Source: Lytechinus pictus
Taxonomy: Eukaryota > Echinodermata > Echinoidea > Temnopleuroida > Toxopneustidae
NCBI RefSeq assembly: GCF_037042905.1
Contig: NC_087251.1
Location: 40,482,373 to 40,546,372, forward strand
Length of the DNA stretch: 64,000 nucleotides
Direction of reading: 5' to 3'
The notes under the pieces were generated by a model that worked only from the letters and a program-made list of their open reading frames with translations, made no database searches and was not told the origin of the DNA. Shown in pieces: positions 26,901 through 34,810 of this stretch. Position 1 is the first letter of the stretch, and every line of letters starts with the position of its first letter. The position numbers and the translations under genes are program-made.

Positions 26901-29900
26901 AATAAGCAAAACTTTAATGGCCTAACTTTCTCACTTTACATCTGATTTTGATGAAATTTTCAGCATTATGCTAGTTTGATTTACATTTTTCTGGGGTGGA
27001 CTTCACCTTTAAAATGTGCTTAAGACATACATATCTAAGTGCTTACAGCTCTATTATTAGCCCCGTTATTGGATTTGATCAGTGACTCCCGCACACAACA
27101 TCCTCCACTCCTTGTGGATTATTTCATTCAGTCGCTTTCAAAGTGCACACGATGCTTTTTGCGTTTTTGCAAACAGAACCACAGAGCTGAAACCGTGTTC
27201 TGATTTTATTTTTGATATATAAAAACACAAATTTAGAATGAGAAATCAGAAAAAGCCCAAAAGTATTTCTGATTTCAATTTTCTGTTTCTGATTAACAAA
27301 AACGAAATCACAACACGTTTTTCACGTTGTGATTTTGTTTTTGTGTTTTCAAAAACCAAACAACGGGGCTGATTTCCATTTTCGCTTCTTCAGGATTGGA
27401 ACAGAAAAACAAATTATCCATTAGTACCTTGATTTGGAGGTCACATGGTAAGGTCAAAAGACATTTTGACGTCAACGTTAAAGTTAACGTGCAAGACTCT
27501 TATGACATGATATTTCTGGTTATTTTCAGAAGGGGGCGAGACACAACATCGCTTATGCCTTCTTGTGCTTATATTACTGTAAACACTGTCATTTTCGCGG
27601 GATTAATATTTCGCGCTTGGCGGCTTCAAAACATATTCGCGGGTTCTTGAATTTGTGCTGCACACTCCATAATCACAAAGTCACTTCCTTCTACCCCATC
27701 TGTGAATGGTTTTAATTAACATTTCAGCAATGAAATTGTATTTTCTGATCACTAATTATAGCTCTAATGTGGCGTAATTCAGCATTGTTTTGATCCAATC
27801 ATGAGCTTTTGTGACATTTAGCGCAACTTTTTTTTGTGGGGCGGACATCGAGGAAGGCAAAACGGAGGCGCTGCTGGCCTGGTGTGGATGGCCGAGCACC
27901 AAGTAAGGACCAGGAGGATTATGGCTATTCAAAGTGCATGGGATCAATCAACAAACTTTGGCGATCAAAAAACTAAACAGATCTAAACACTCGCCAATCA
28001 GACAGCAAAAGCAACTTATATTTCAAGCAAAATCATAAATTACTGATCTGCGACTGTTAGAAAAAATGTGCGCATTGGAACAAATTCTCGCGATGCATAT
28101 GATTTTGGAGCAAGCTTACTTGCTTAAATGTCGCCCTCTATAGGTCAAATTATGCAGTCTGCCAAAAAGATACATGCAATTGGGCCGCGGTTCAAAACAT
28201 GCATTAAAATAGATGCTCATAAATTCGTGCTCACTGATCTTGCCGCGAAATCCGCGAAACTTTCCACACCGCAAAAATTTCTGCTTTTACAGTATATAAA
28301 TAGTGTACAATATACTGGATTATATGTACGACAAATATAAAATTATCCCGAGTGCAGGTTTTGTGAAATAGACCTGCACTTGGGATATTTATATTTGGAT
28401 TTCATATAGTCCAGTAATATTGTATGATAGAACATTCACTATTTATTATAGTAAATTGTACGCCTACTTAGCTGCTTGTTGTATGCGATCAAATGGGAGG
28501 CTGAATGTCAAACATTCGTACCGTTGCACACGTACCATCCAAAATGTATATAGTACGCTCCATAATATAAAGTTGCACAAGTCAGGAAAATGTGGCGTCA
28601 CTGTAAAAATTAAGATTTAACGCATCGCATTCGCTCAGTAAATGCAGATGCGCAGGACCGACTGGCTAATTGCGCATTGCCATTAGACCCTAATCAATAT
28701 TATCCCCATTCATTTAACACGGGCTTTACCCTCCAAAAATCGAAAGTTTTATTGTACATATGTACAATGAAACTCTTTGAAGGGAGGTCACGTGGTACCA
28801 ATCTAGCCAATCACAGCTCATATTTTACTACTACTGTTTACTATATAGGCATATATCCCTATGTAACTTTACTTAGCACCTAAGACAATGTCCCAGTCGT
28901 GTGGAACATCATGCATAACTTTACCAACAGCTTTGTGAGACACCCACCTGGCATGTTGAAAAGCAGAGGGGAAAGAGAATTCAAGAAAAGTGAGGGTTGT
29001 GGGCATAGGAAGTGGGGTGGGGGTGGGGGACATGTCCCCCCTAAATTTGAGGTGGAGGGGGACGATCCCCCCCCCCCTAAATTTTTTTTTAATCTTTTTT
29101 TTTTGCTTGTCAAAAAATTTTGGTAGTCCCTCCCTGAAATTTTGGTTGATAACCTTTTTTTTTTCCTGCGTCCCCCCCTAAAATTTTTGGCTTCCGCCGC
29201 CAATGGATGTGGGTGTGAGGTTAGATAACTAAAATGAAGAACGAAAGTACCGATGAATTTTATTATATTGACATCAAATATTTGTTATTTTGGAATGATC
29301 TGGGACTTTGTGAGGCATCAATGTTACTTCATAATGTAAACATTACTTGAAATAACTAGTAAATACAAAATCATGCCATATCTTTAGCATTCAAATCAAA
29401 GTCTTTATTGAAACATATAGGATGGTATATCATATTTGCAAACACCCATCTGGTTCGCTGGATATAAAGCAGTATTTCTTTGCACTGTTAAGACAATTGG
29501 ATACTAAGTAATTACCTCCAGTCATGGGTTTGTCAGAGATCAGATGGTGTCTCTAGCAATTTGACAATCTGAGAGTTTCTTACATTTTCCCGGCTTTGGA
29601 TATGTTTGATTTAGGAATGCCAAAGTTTTCCAATCTAAACATGATGAAGACTGCACATTGCTACTTGAACAATATTTCATTTCTCATTATATTCATGTTG
29701 AATTTATATATTTATATATTTTGTATAATACTGTGATTATCTCTTCTTATGTGTTTTTTTTTTTACCATAGGTCACCTGGCTGGGCCATTCATATGTCAT
29801 TCGTTCTGTAACTACATGGGTTTTCCAGAGATAGGTCAGGTTTTTCATTATAGTCCTAGACATCGTGCAATAATCACAGTTACCTTCATTGTTGGACTCC

Positions 29901-30004
29901 TAACATTCCTCCTCCTTCTTTACCCCTTGACCACGCCGTCATTGTATATGAATACAATGTGTGATGGCCACATTGAAGACCATCATCACAACATAGAACT
30001 TTGA
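10763..30004 (+). CDS. RCE1: CAAX prenyl protease 2 (RCE1), spliced gene, last seven coding exons
   Basis: RCE1 is the membrane endoprotease of the endoplasmic reticulum that removes the last three residues from prenylated CAAX proteins such as Ras. Joining 10763-10843, 18031-18097, 19824-19891, 20348-20456, 21641-21712, 26234-26296 and 29772-30004 gives 230 residues in one open frame, with GT-AG at every junction and consistent phases. Family landmarks appear in order: [59 protein letters not shown] and [11 protein letters not shown]. The expected catalytic residues are all there: the glutamates of TEEFVFR, the histidine of GVAH, and the histidine and asparagine of CHSFCN. Human RCE1 has about 329 residues, so roughly 100 N-terminal residues must be encoded left of the satellite. 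Exon limits were set by frame and splice consensus, without transcripts. Confidence 0.95.
10844..12651. other. RCE1 intron, first part: low-complexity and repeat fragments
   Basis: Most of this stretch is AT-rich DNA with no recognised exon. At about 10983-11330 there is a fragment with ttaaccctaaaagggcc, long runs of G and C and three copies of cgccatttagggt-like text, probably one end of a transposon. Position 12603-12651 is a scrap of the GTCTC family (ggcgccgcttttttgacggc), cut by the MITE that follows. An open frame at 11789-11974 resembles nothing I know. Confidence 0.5.
12652..13244. mobile_element. TTAA-flanked MITE, copy 1
   Basis: The element starts AGGTCAAGTCCACC and ends GGGTGGACTTGTCCT, an imperfect terminal inverted repeat continuing with gttgatttgaa and ttcaaatcaac. 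TTAA lies directly on both sides (12648-12651 and 13245-13248). The inside holds phrases such as tcatcaaaatcggatgtaaaa, gatgatgtcac and tgcaaatgag that recur in the other copies. No protein is encoded. TTAA duplications suggest mobilisation by a piggyBac- or Kolobok-type transposase. It has landed in a GTCTC-family fragment. Confidence 0.88.
13588..17460. mobile_element. Foldback element: 3.86-kb near-perfect palindrome with 6-bp flanking repeats
   Basis: The element proper is 13594-17454. It begins TATGAGGCGCCGAATGTACC and ends with the reverse complement, and atggtc lies directly outside both ends (13588-13593 and 17455-17460). Each arm is about 1.8-2.0 kb. The outer 0.8 kb is AT-rich and contains tandem 31-bp units of the type cattatttataaataatg plus attatttgttttt. 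The inner part (14380-15280, mirrored at 15715-16625) is unique sequence with arms almost identical over hundreds of bases. The axis lies near 15637 in gcgaccaagct/agcttggtcgc. It resembles the foldback class known from sea urchins as TU elements. No transposase frame is visible. It sits in an RCE1 intron. Confidence 0.92.
17461..18030. other. RCE1 intron, with a TA/TG microsatellite
   Basis: This is non-coding AT-rich DNA with short runs of G and C near 17625-17690. A (TA)n run followed by (TG)n lies at about 17903-17948. It ends in the pyrimidine-rich acceptor of the next exon (tctcctcag). Confidence 0.8.
18031..18097 (+). CDS. RCE1: RCE1 coding exon b
   Basis: The exon encodes [20 protein letters not shown] plus PI and the first base of the next codon. 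The acceptor is gtctcctcag and the donor ATAG/gtatgg, phase 1. The FLGPL motif is conserved in RCE1 proteins and lies in a membrane segment. Confidence 0.94.
18392..18665 (+). repeat. Diverged GTCTC-family fragment
   Basis: The fragment starts tttgtctcgccttcatagca and goes on with gagtgagacta, then caacattgtaatcttaacc, aacttggacataa and gatcaagttcaaaggtcat, the same order of phrases as in the copy at 9.6 kb. The sequence is clearly more diverged and the right end is lost near 18665. Confidence 0.7.
18805..19406. mobile_element. GC-rich inverted-repeat element with GCTCGG motifs
   Basis: This 0.6-kb island is far richer in G+C than its surroundings. The inner inverted repeat is TAGCCTGCTCGGCGACCGGG on the left against cagcggcgcccgagcaggct on the right. 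The outer ends appear to be TAAGGTCACAACTC and, mirrored with a small internal duplication, GAGTTATGACTTGTGACTTA. Motifs such as gctcggcg, cgctcggtcgcc and actgctcgg recur throughout. The 65-codon frame inside looks like chance. The exact ends and target duplication are uncertain. Confidence 0.65.
19824..19891 (+). CDS. RCE1: RCE1 coding exon c
   Basis: The exon completes a split codon and encodes [20 protein letters not shown] plus YLI, ending at a strong donor ATA/gtaagt. WLRN followed by IAP in the next exon is a conserved RCE1 signature just before the catalytic glutamates. The acceptor lies in tatgtagtagtag, so 19824, 19827 and 19830 are all possible starts and all keep the frame. The first was chosen here. 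The choice alters one or two valines only. Confidence 0.93.
20348..20456 (+). CDS. RCE1: RCE1 coding exon d, catalytic EExxxR motif
   Basis: The exon encodes [20 protein letters not shown] and then [16 protein letters not shown]. The TEEFVFR segment holds the glutamate pair and arginine that define the CAAX-protease (ABI) superfamily, and the first glutamate should activate the catalytic water. The acceptor is attttag and the donor GTAG/gtatg, phase 1. Confidence 0.96.
20765..21010 (+). repeat. Degenerate tandem repeat, about 50-75-bp units, four copies
   Basis: Four diverged copies carry the order ctccataatttcag, a short gttagac-like stretch, then ggtttgagttaaac. They start near 20772, 20841, 20914 and 20964. 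It lies in the intron after exon d and encodes nothing visible. Confidence 0.6.
21641..21712 (+). CDS. RCE1: RCE1 coding exon e, catalytic histidine
   Basis: The exon encodes [20 protein letters not shown] plus IFTA. The first histidine, in GVAH across the junction, matches the active-site histidine (His173 in human numbering). The acceptor is cattctacag and the donor GCTT/gtaagt. The phase changes from 2 bases in to 1 base out, consistent with both neighbours. Confidence 0.94.
23357..23491 (+). pseudogene. Possible N-terminal remnant of a hAT transposase
   Basis: From the ATG at 23357 the frame reads [20 protein letters not shown] and ends after 44 residues at a TAA. A start of the form MDKFL or MDRFL is common in hAT transposases of the ZMYM1-like type, and the frame lies inside a hAT element. 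The rest of the transposase (zinc finger, RNase-H-like domain) is missing, so this would be a relic or a first exon cut off by an internal deletion. The similarity is short and the call is tentative. Confidence 0.35.
23550..23725. mobile_element. Small nested MITE with G-runs
   Basis: The left side reads ctagcggacctacgggggg and the right side cctaggtacgccactg, imperfect inverted copies of agtggcgtacctagg. The middle has long runs of G, T and C and gacgaatttgcccc. It lies inside the hAT element at 21733-23957, so it inserted later. The ends are approximate. Confidence 0.55.
24108..24241. mobile_element. Short hairpin hAT MITE, 118 bp
   Basis: The element at 24116-24233 starts CAGTGGCGGACCGTGACC and ends GGTCACGGTCCGCCACTG, with arms extending through ggaggagacaa and ttgtctcctcc, so the single strand folds into a hairpin. 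The flanks are gatgtcag and aatgtcag, an 8-bp duplication with one mismatch. Ends in CAGTGG plus 8 bp fit the hAT superfamily. Confidence 0.85.
24744..24874. mobile_element. Short inverted-repeat MITE
   Basis: The left arm agcccgtaacacaacgctta is mirrored on the right by gctttgtgttacggccccc, and the match continues through gatcgta and tacgatc. Possible tgg duplications flank it. Directly after it (about 24873-24935) comes a weak tRNA-like phrase, ggtggtagagtcactgactg and aggttcatgtcc, perhaps an old SINE head. Confidence 0.6.
26234..26296 (+). CDS. RCE1: RCE1 coding exon f
   Basis: The exon encodes [20 protein letters not shown], with split codons on both sides. It matches the conserved FGAYTAFLFIRTGH segment of RCE1, the membrane stretch before the second catalytic histidine. 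The acceptor is cttgtttag and the donor ACTG/gtgagt. Confidence 0.95.
26440..27008. mobile_element. TTAA-flanked MITE, copy 2
   Basis: It starts ATGACCAGTCCACCCC and ends GGGGTGGACTTCACCT, with TTAA on both sides (26436-26439 and 27009-27012). The internal phrases are shared with the copy at 12.65 kb. It is non-coding. Confidence 0.86.
27059..27371. mobile_element. Probable MITE with AGCCCCGTT ends
   Basis: The left side agccccgttattgg and the right side ccaaacaacggggct form an imperfect inverted repeat. The inside holds further self-complementary stretches around aaatcacaacacgtttttcacg and ttgtgattttg. No clear target duplication was found. Confidence 0.5.
27575..28294. mobile_element. TA-flanked DNA element with TTTTCGCGG ends
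   Basis: The element at 27577-28292 begins CTGTAAACACTGTCATTTTC and ends GCAAAAATTTCTGCTTTTAC plus AG, imperfect inverted copies, with TA on both sides. The subterminal gcggg/cgcgaaa motifs are typical of a widespread class of TA-targeting non-autonomous elements. No transposase frame is present. Confidence 0.65.
28313..28416. mobile_element. 100-bp palindromic MITE with TA flanks
   Basis: The element at 28315-28414 is almost wholly self-complementary. CTGGATTATATG and acaaatataaa on the left are mirrored by tttggatttcatatagtccag on the right, and cgagtgcaggt pairs with acctgcacttg at the tip. TA lies on both sides. Confidence 0.75.
28975..29210. repeat. G/C-run and poly-T fragment of a degraded element
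   Basis: This stretch of long G, C and T runs (gacatgtccccccta, ctaaatttgaggtgg) is of the kind that forms the ends of several elements in this window. Both strands are open for short distances only because of the homopolymers. No clear inverted repeat was found. Confidence 0.4.
29772..30004 (+). CDS. RCE1: RCE1 last coding exon, catalytic HxxxN
   Basis: The exon encodes [20 protein letters not shown] followed by a C-terminal membrane segment ([18 protein letters not shown]) and a His-rich tail, with stop TGA at 30002-30004. The CHSFCN motif holds the second catalytic histidine and the asparagine (His227 and Asn231 in human numbering). The acceptor ttttaccatag is strong. Confidence 0.96.
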
Positions 30005-30605
30005 TACCGTCCATCCTGGTAAATCAGTGCTCACCGTCAGCACACAGATTGTGGTCGTGAATTCACAAATTACTTTTTTGCTCACCTTTTTTTTTTAATT
30101 GGAAAGTATACTTGAAGAAGGTATGTGGATTTTATGATAGGCAATGTAAGGACAACAGAGAGGGCTCAATCATGTTCTTTCCTCCAGTCAAAGACGTAAC
30201 ATTCTTGAGGTGTTTTGATAAGGACACTCACAAGTTATAAAATACCAACTATTTGTACATTCATGTATGAATTTGGACAAAAATTGAATCACTACAGGTG
30301 TGTGTGTGTTTTTTTTGTAAGCTATTAATTTATGACTTAACAAACAACTAGAATATCAAATGTCAATACTGGAGTACCAAAAATGAAGTTTAAGGGGGGG
30401 GGGGTAAAAACATTTTGACAAAGTATATGGTGTATCTCATAACATAGTGGCAAATCATGTATTTGGCACTGACAATGTGTTAATAGCACAAATATTAATG
30501 ATGCATATTCAACTTTAGTTAACGCTATTGCATTGATACAGAAACTCACTTAATTCGCAATATCCCAGCTGTTTGTAAAGTCATGTATACTATCACAAAC
30601 AGCAG

Positions 30606-30611
30606 AATAAA
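30606..30611 (+). promoter_or_regulatory. Candidate polyadenylation signal for RCE1
   Basis: AATAAA lies in agcagaataaaacacc, about 600 bases after the RCE1 stop. It would give a 3' UTR of ordinary length. A second, better-looking signal lies far downstream at 37328, and sequence alone does not decide between them. Confidence 0.35.
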
Positions 30612-31103
30612 ACACCACCATATTGGCTAGGATAGTTCCATAAAGTATACCATTCACATTACCAGAAACTGTTGTACATGTATAAATCCAAGATTATTCA
30701 GTCTGGTACCTAGCTTGGGTAGCTGGCATTGAGGATGCGATATAGCATTGATCATGAGGGATTACCAGAGATTATTTGTACTGTAGGTAAAATTGTGTGG
30801 TAATTCTTATTTCATGTAGTATAAACACACAAACTCATTAGCATGGGACAACTTGTGCAGTGAGTTGCCATCAATGACAACTCAATCGTACCTACCGGTA
30901 GATTAATTTGAATGTTATTTTGATTTTATTTGCAATTTTTTCTTTTCTTACTGCAACAAACTGTTCATATTTTGTTTGCTTCTAAAAAGCATTGTGTGAG
31001 TACAATATCATTTTAATTTCAATTTTTCTGTAACATTCCAAAGTAGTCAGTGAATGTATTTTGGATTATATCCATCATAATGAAAATCTAATAATAATAC
31101 TGA

Positions 31104-31193
31104 TATAATACTGCAGAACTATGGCCAGTTATAATACTGTAGAACTATGGCCAGTCATAATACTGTAGGAATATACCCAATCATAATACTGTA
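31104..31193 (+). repeat. Tandem repeat, about 29 bp, four copies
   Basis: Four copies of the form ataatactgtagaactatgg followed by ccagt are joined head to tail, the last two diverged. It lies within the RCE1 3' flank. Confidence 0.75.
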
Positions 31194-31498
31194 GAATCTG
31201 TATATGTTGAATTGCATGGGACTACAAAAATCTTTTGATTTAAGGTGAAAATTGCAGATATTCTGGTCCTAAATAATGCTTTGACCTATGACTGATTGAA
31301 TTATGTAGACTACTAATGATCCCTGGTCACTGATCACAAGTAGTCACATTGTGCTGAGGCAAAATAAATGCATGGTCGTGTGCAAGCATAGCCAGTCATT
31401 GATTAGGAACAACTTCATCTTATGATATTTAATGTAATTAAGGTTTCTGAGCTTTGATATTCCATAACATGCTCTCTAGTTATGGGGAAATCATTTTT

Positions 31499-31745
31499 GT
31501 CTCGCCTGAACAAAGTTCGGCAGAGACCCAGTGATCACTTTTCCTGTTACCGGTAGTCTGTTAGGTTGTTATGAAAATATTAAAATTTTTGTTCAATTTG
31601 CTCTCATTTCTTTATTTCTGCATCGCCTATGTTCACATTTGGTACATATGATCCTTAGGAAGTAACACATGTGAGCCCGTGAGAATGATGGGGTCAAAGG
31701 TCATCTAGGAGTCAAAAGGTCAAATGATATGAGGCATTTACCATG
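31499..31745 (+). repeat. Distant GTCTC-family relative
   Basis: It starts ttttgtctcgcctgaacaaa, contains cggcagagac, and ends with ggggtcaaaggtcatctagg, the same layout as the GTCTC elements but strongly diverged. It may be a sister family and not an eroded copy. Confidence 0.45.
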
Positions 31746-33650
31746 TACCTCAGAGAAGACCTCGAGTCTTCTGTCCTCTGGTTGCTTGCTTACAAAGCAT
31801 CCATGCTTTCTTAGCAATCGCCATAACCACCTTATAAAGTGATAACAGACATTCCCTCTTTACACTGAAATGATTTACTGTGTGTGAGCTATGTTGCCTA
31901 TTGGTATGATCGGGTCAAAACAATGTTGATAGAAGTTAGATCTGTTAGTTAATTAGAATAGCATTCTTAGAAAAAAATGACACAATTCATGAATTAAAAC
32001 ATTACACAACCTTACACCCATGCAAGAATGAATAGGGAAAAAAAGGTGCACTCTGCATCCACTATGAATGACCAACAACTCCCAGATCTGAATATGAATA
32101 CAGATTACAAATGAATTTGTTACAAATGCTGATGGTTATGGATGTTAACAAACTCATTTGCATGTTCAAGCCAAAACATCACCGGCCACCAAGCATGTTT
32201 ATGTGGTGCAAGCCAACTGTCTGTTATTTGTTCAGAGAAAATGTATCGGAAAGCTTGCAAGATTGTAGGAATTAGGGCAATGAATTGTAATATTCTGAGA
32301 ATGACCCATTGCTATCACCTTATTTCCCAAAATGTCAGGGAAGACACTTGGGGGGGAAAAAGTTATTGAGGGATTTTTTTTTCCCCATTTTTTTCATTGA
32401 CTGATCATGAAAATCTTAAGTGTATTAATTTGTGCCAAGATTTACCTTGTAAAAACAAATCATGTCACCAGCACCAGTATCATCATTGTTAATCTCAGTC
32501 ATTGAACTTTTTTTGAGGAAAAAGCTTTCCTCCTCATAATATATTAGTAACAAAACAGGAAAACATGAGATGAAATAGATTTTTAAATTTCCAGATTGTA
32601 TCATGTGATATGTGATTTTTGAATTGTTTATTATTATCATTAATGTTTGCATTCAAAACTCATCAACTTTATGGTGCAACTTCTCATGAACATTTACTTT
32701 ATTGTAATGTCAGTTTTTGATGATGAACATATGTGCTTATGCAGAGGTTATCATACTGACTGAATTTATTTTTTTAAGAAAATTGCTACTTGTACCAACT
32801 TATTTCTATTACAGATAAGCTAGTGTATACAATTCAATTGCTTTTCCATTTTATGATTGACTTATAGCAGCTGTAAATTTTTGTTTAATTTTCAATCTGA
32901 TACATTAAAACTTTACTAAACATGTGTTTCACCATTCATTACAACTTATGAGGACGAGTATTTCCTATCGTTGATTTAAAAAGAAAAAAGGAAGAGAAAG
33001 GTTGAATTGAGGGAAGTTGAATTTCTGGCCTAGAAAATATTTCTGCATTGTCTTTCTGCTTAAAGTGTGAATACATGTATTTCCATAGTGAAATGGCAAT
33101 AAGTGCCACATATTATAATGTGGTATTCAGATAGTGAGGAAGTATATATTTTCTTGTTTTGTTGTATTGTGATATTTGGTGACAGAATAGTTTTTGCACC
33201 TTTATCAAGGGTTTTATTGAATTTATATAAACTACAGATATTGTTTTTTGTTTTTTTGAAAATTAGAATATTACCAATGAAGTATGTACTTTCAGTTGCG
33301 TGTGTTAATCAGTTAATGTAGTTGATAATTAGGACAATCACAAAATGTGCCTGAACTTCGTATCTCCTTTTTTATGTTGTGAAAATTTATAAACAAAATG
33401 TGTTAGATCTATGCACTTGTGGATTTTGCAAATATTGTGTTTAGAGTGTTGAATTTAGATATAGTCCTATTTTTTCAGCACTTCAAGTATATATTGTTAT
33501 GTATGTATATGGTTACTGTGAGATGGAAACCCAAGTAAAGCAAACCATACATGCAAGAATAGAGTCTTGTATATGGTGAATTGAGCACAGTAGCAGTACT
33601 AGACAGTGAGTCTAATGGGCTGATTTTTATGACTGATCATACACAACCGT

Positions 33651-33953
33651 GGAAGCGCCGTGGTGTAGCGGTTCTGACTCTCGCCTTGTAATCAGAGGGT
33701 CGTGTGTTCGAATCCCACCATGGCCTAGCGTCCTTTGGCAAGGCGTCAATCCACGATTTGCCACTCTCACCCAGGTGCTAATTGGGTACCGGTAGGAAAC
33801 AACCGTCATTGTGGTTGGTTTAGCAAGTGTGCGCCTAACAAGCTGCTTGAAATGCTATGAATCCAGTGACCGGGTAATAATAATTGTGAAGCGCTTTGAG
33901 CTGTTGTAGGTTGATAAAGCACTATATAAATGCCATTTATTATTATTATTTTC
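33651..33953 (+). mobile_element. tRNA-derived SINE, full length
   Basis: The head folds like a tRNA: GCCGTGG (33657-33663) pairs fully with CCATGGC (33718-33724). An A-box-like tggtgtagcgg and a B-box-like tgttcgaatcc are present, and the anticodon-like loop cttgtaa would read as threonine UGU. The body then carries gaatccagtgaccgggtaat and gaagcgctttgag, and the tail is ataaagcactatataaatgc followed by (ATT)n. The same middle and tail recur near 53.4 and 61.9 kb. It is a retroposon, not a tRNA gene, because of the body and tail. Confidence 0.88.
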
Positions 33954-33961
33954 ACTGTTAA

Positions 33962-34470
33962 AGGGCAAGTTAACCCTGACAAAAAGTTTACTGTAAGCAT
34001 AGCAGAAAAAATTATTAAAAAAAAAACATCGGTGACGATATGAGGAAAATACATCAAAGATTTTAAAAAGTTATTAGAATTTGAGTCTTTTAATTTGTGA
34101 CATTATATGCGAGCGGCTTCCCCATATATTGTGTAGTAAAAAGATAATAAAATGTAATTTTCTCAAAAAAAAATGAAAATGGTTATTATTGTACCTGAAG
34201 TATATCAGCGGACAAATCATTTCACACCTGCTCCTAAAAAAAAAGATAGTCATCTTGAATCATTGAAAAATTGAAATTTATGCATTTTATATTACACAGC
34301 ATATGGGGCTGCTGCTCATATATTATGACATTAAAAATAAATGAAAAAACTTAAAATTCTAATTACTTTATGAATTTTTGATGGATTTTTCTCAAACCTT
34401 CACCAATATTTTTATAATTTTTTCTTGTATTTTCACAATGAGTTTTTTTTCATCAGGGTGAACTTCCCCT
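33962..34470. mobile_element. TTAA-flanked MITE, copy 3 (diverged)
   Basis: It starts AGGGCAAGTTAACCCTGAC and ends cagggtgaacttcccct. The flank is TTAA on the left (33958-33961) and TTGA on the right. Its ends and the mirrored gtttttt phrases show the family plan, but the inside is strongly diverged from the other copies. It follows directly on the SINE tail. Confidence 0.7.
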
Positions 34471-34653
34471 TTGAAATGTTTGCTTTATGGACCTAGGTAT
34501 AAACAGGACTTTAAATAGTCAGCAGTTGGGTTGAATTCCTATTTTCCTACTGTTTGGATTTAATGTAAATAATTTCTAAATGTTATTATTAAATACGTAT
34601 TACTGGTGCAAGTATACTTTGATGAGCGTAGATTTAACTCAGGAGTACATTAC

Positions 34654-34810
34654 CTGGGCCTCATTGCATAAAAGTTACCAGTATTTTGGCATGCAATGGT
34701 AACTTGCAAGGAATTCTTAATTTTGATTGGCTGTTGGTCATCATTACCATGGTAGTTACCATTGGATGGCAAAGTTACCATAATGGTAACTTTTATGCAA
34801 CAGGACCCTG
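34654..34810. mobile_element. Harbinger-like MITE with CTG flanks
   Basis: The element at 34657-34807 begins GGCCTCATTGCATAAAAGTT and ends AACTTTTATGCAACAGGACC, an inverted repeat of about 23 bp with few mismatches, flanked by CTG on both sides. A 3-bp duplication and GG ends fit PIF/Harbinger. The inside repeats ggtaact in both directions. Confidence 0.75.

Larger units (their letters stand above)
30005..33650. other. RCE1 3' flank: likely 3' UTR, first part
   Basis: No exon of another gene was seen. The first polyadenylation signal of standard form after the stop is AATAAA at 30606-30611. The stretch otherwise holds a short tandem repeat near 31.1 kb and a diverged GTCTC relative near 31.5 kb. 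The rest is unremarkable AT-rich DNA with no supported feature. Confidence 0.5.

Noticed and set aside
28880-29203. Frames of 107, 75 and 63 codons on both strands
   Set aside because: They are products of G, C and T homopolymer runs in a degraded repeat.
33657-33724. tRNA-Thr gene
   Set aside because: The fold is tRNA-like, but it is followed by a SINE body and (ATT)n tail shared with other copies, so it is the head of a SINE.
33627-33809. Minus-strand frame containing GGIRTHDPLITRR
   Set aside because: This peptide is the well-known spurious translation of tRNA-derived SINE heads, not a protein.
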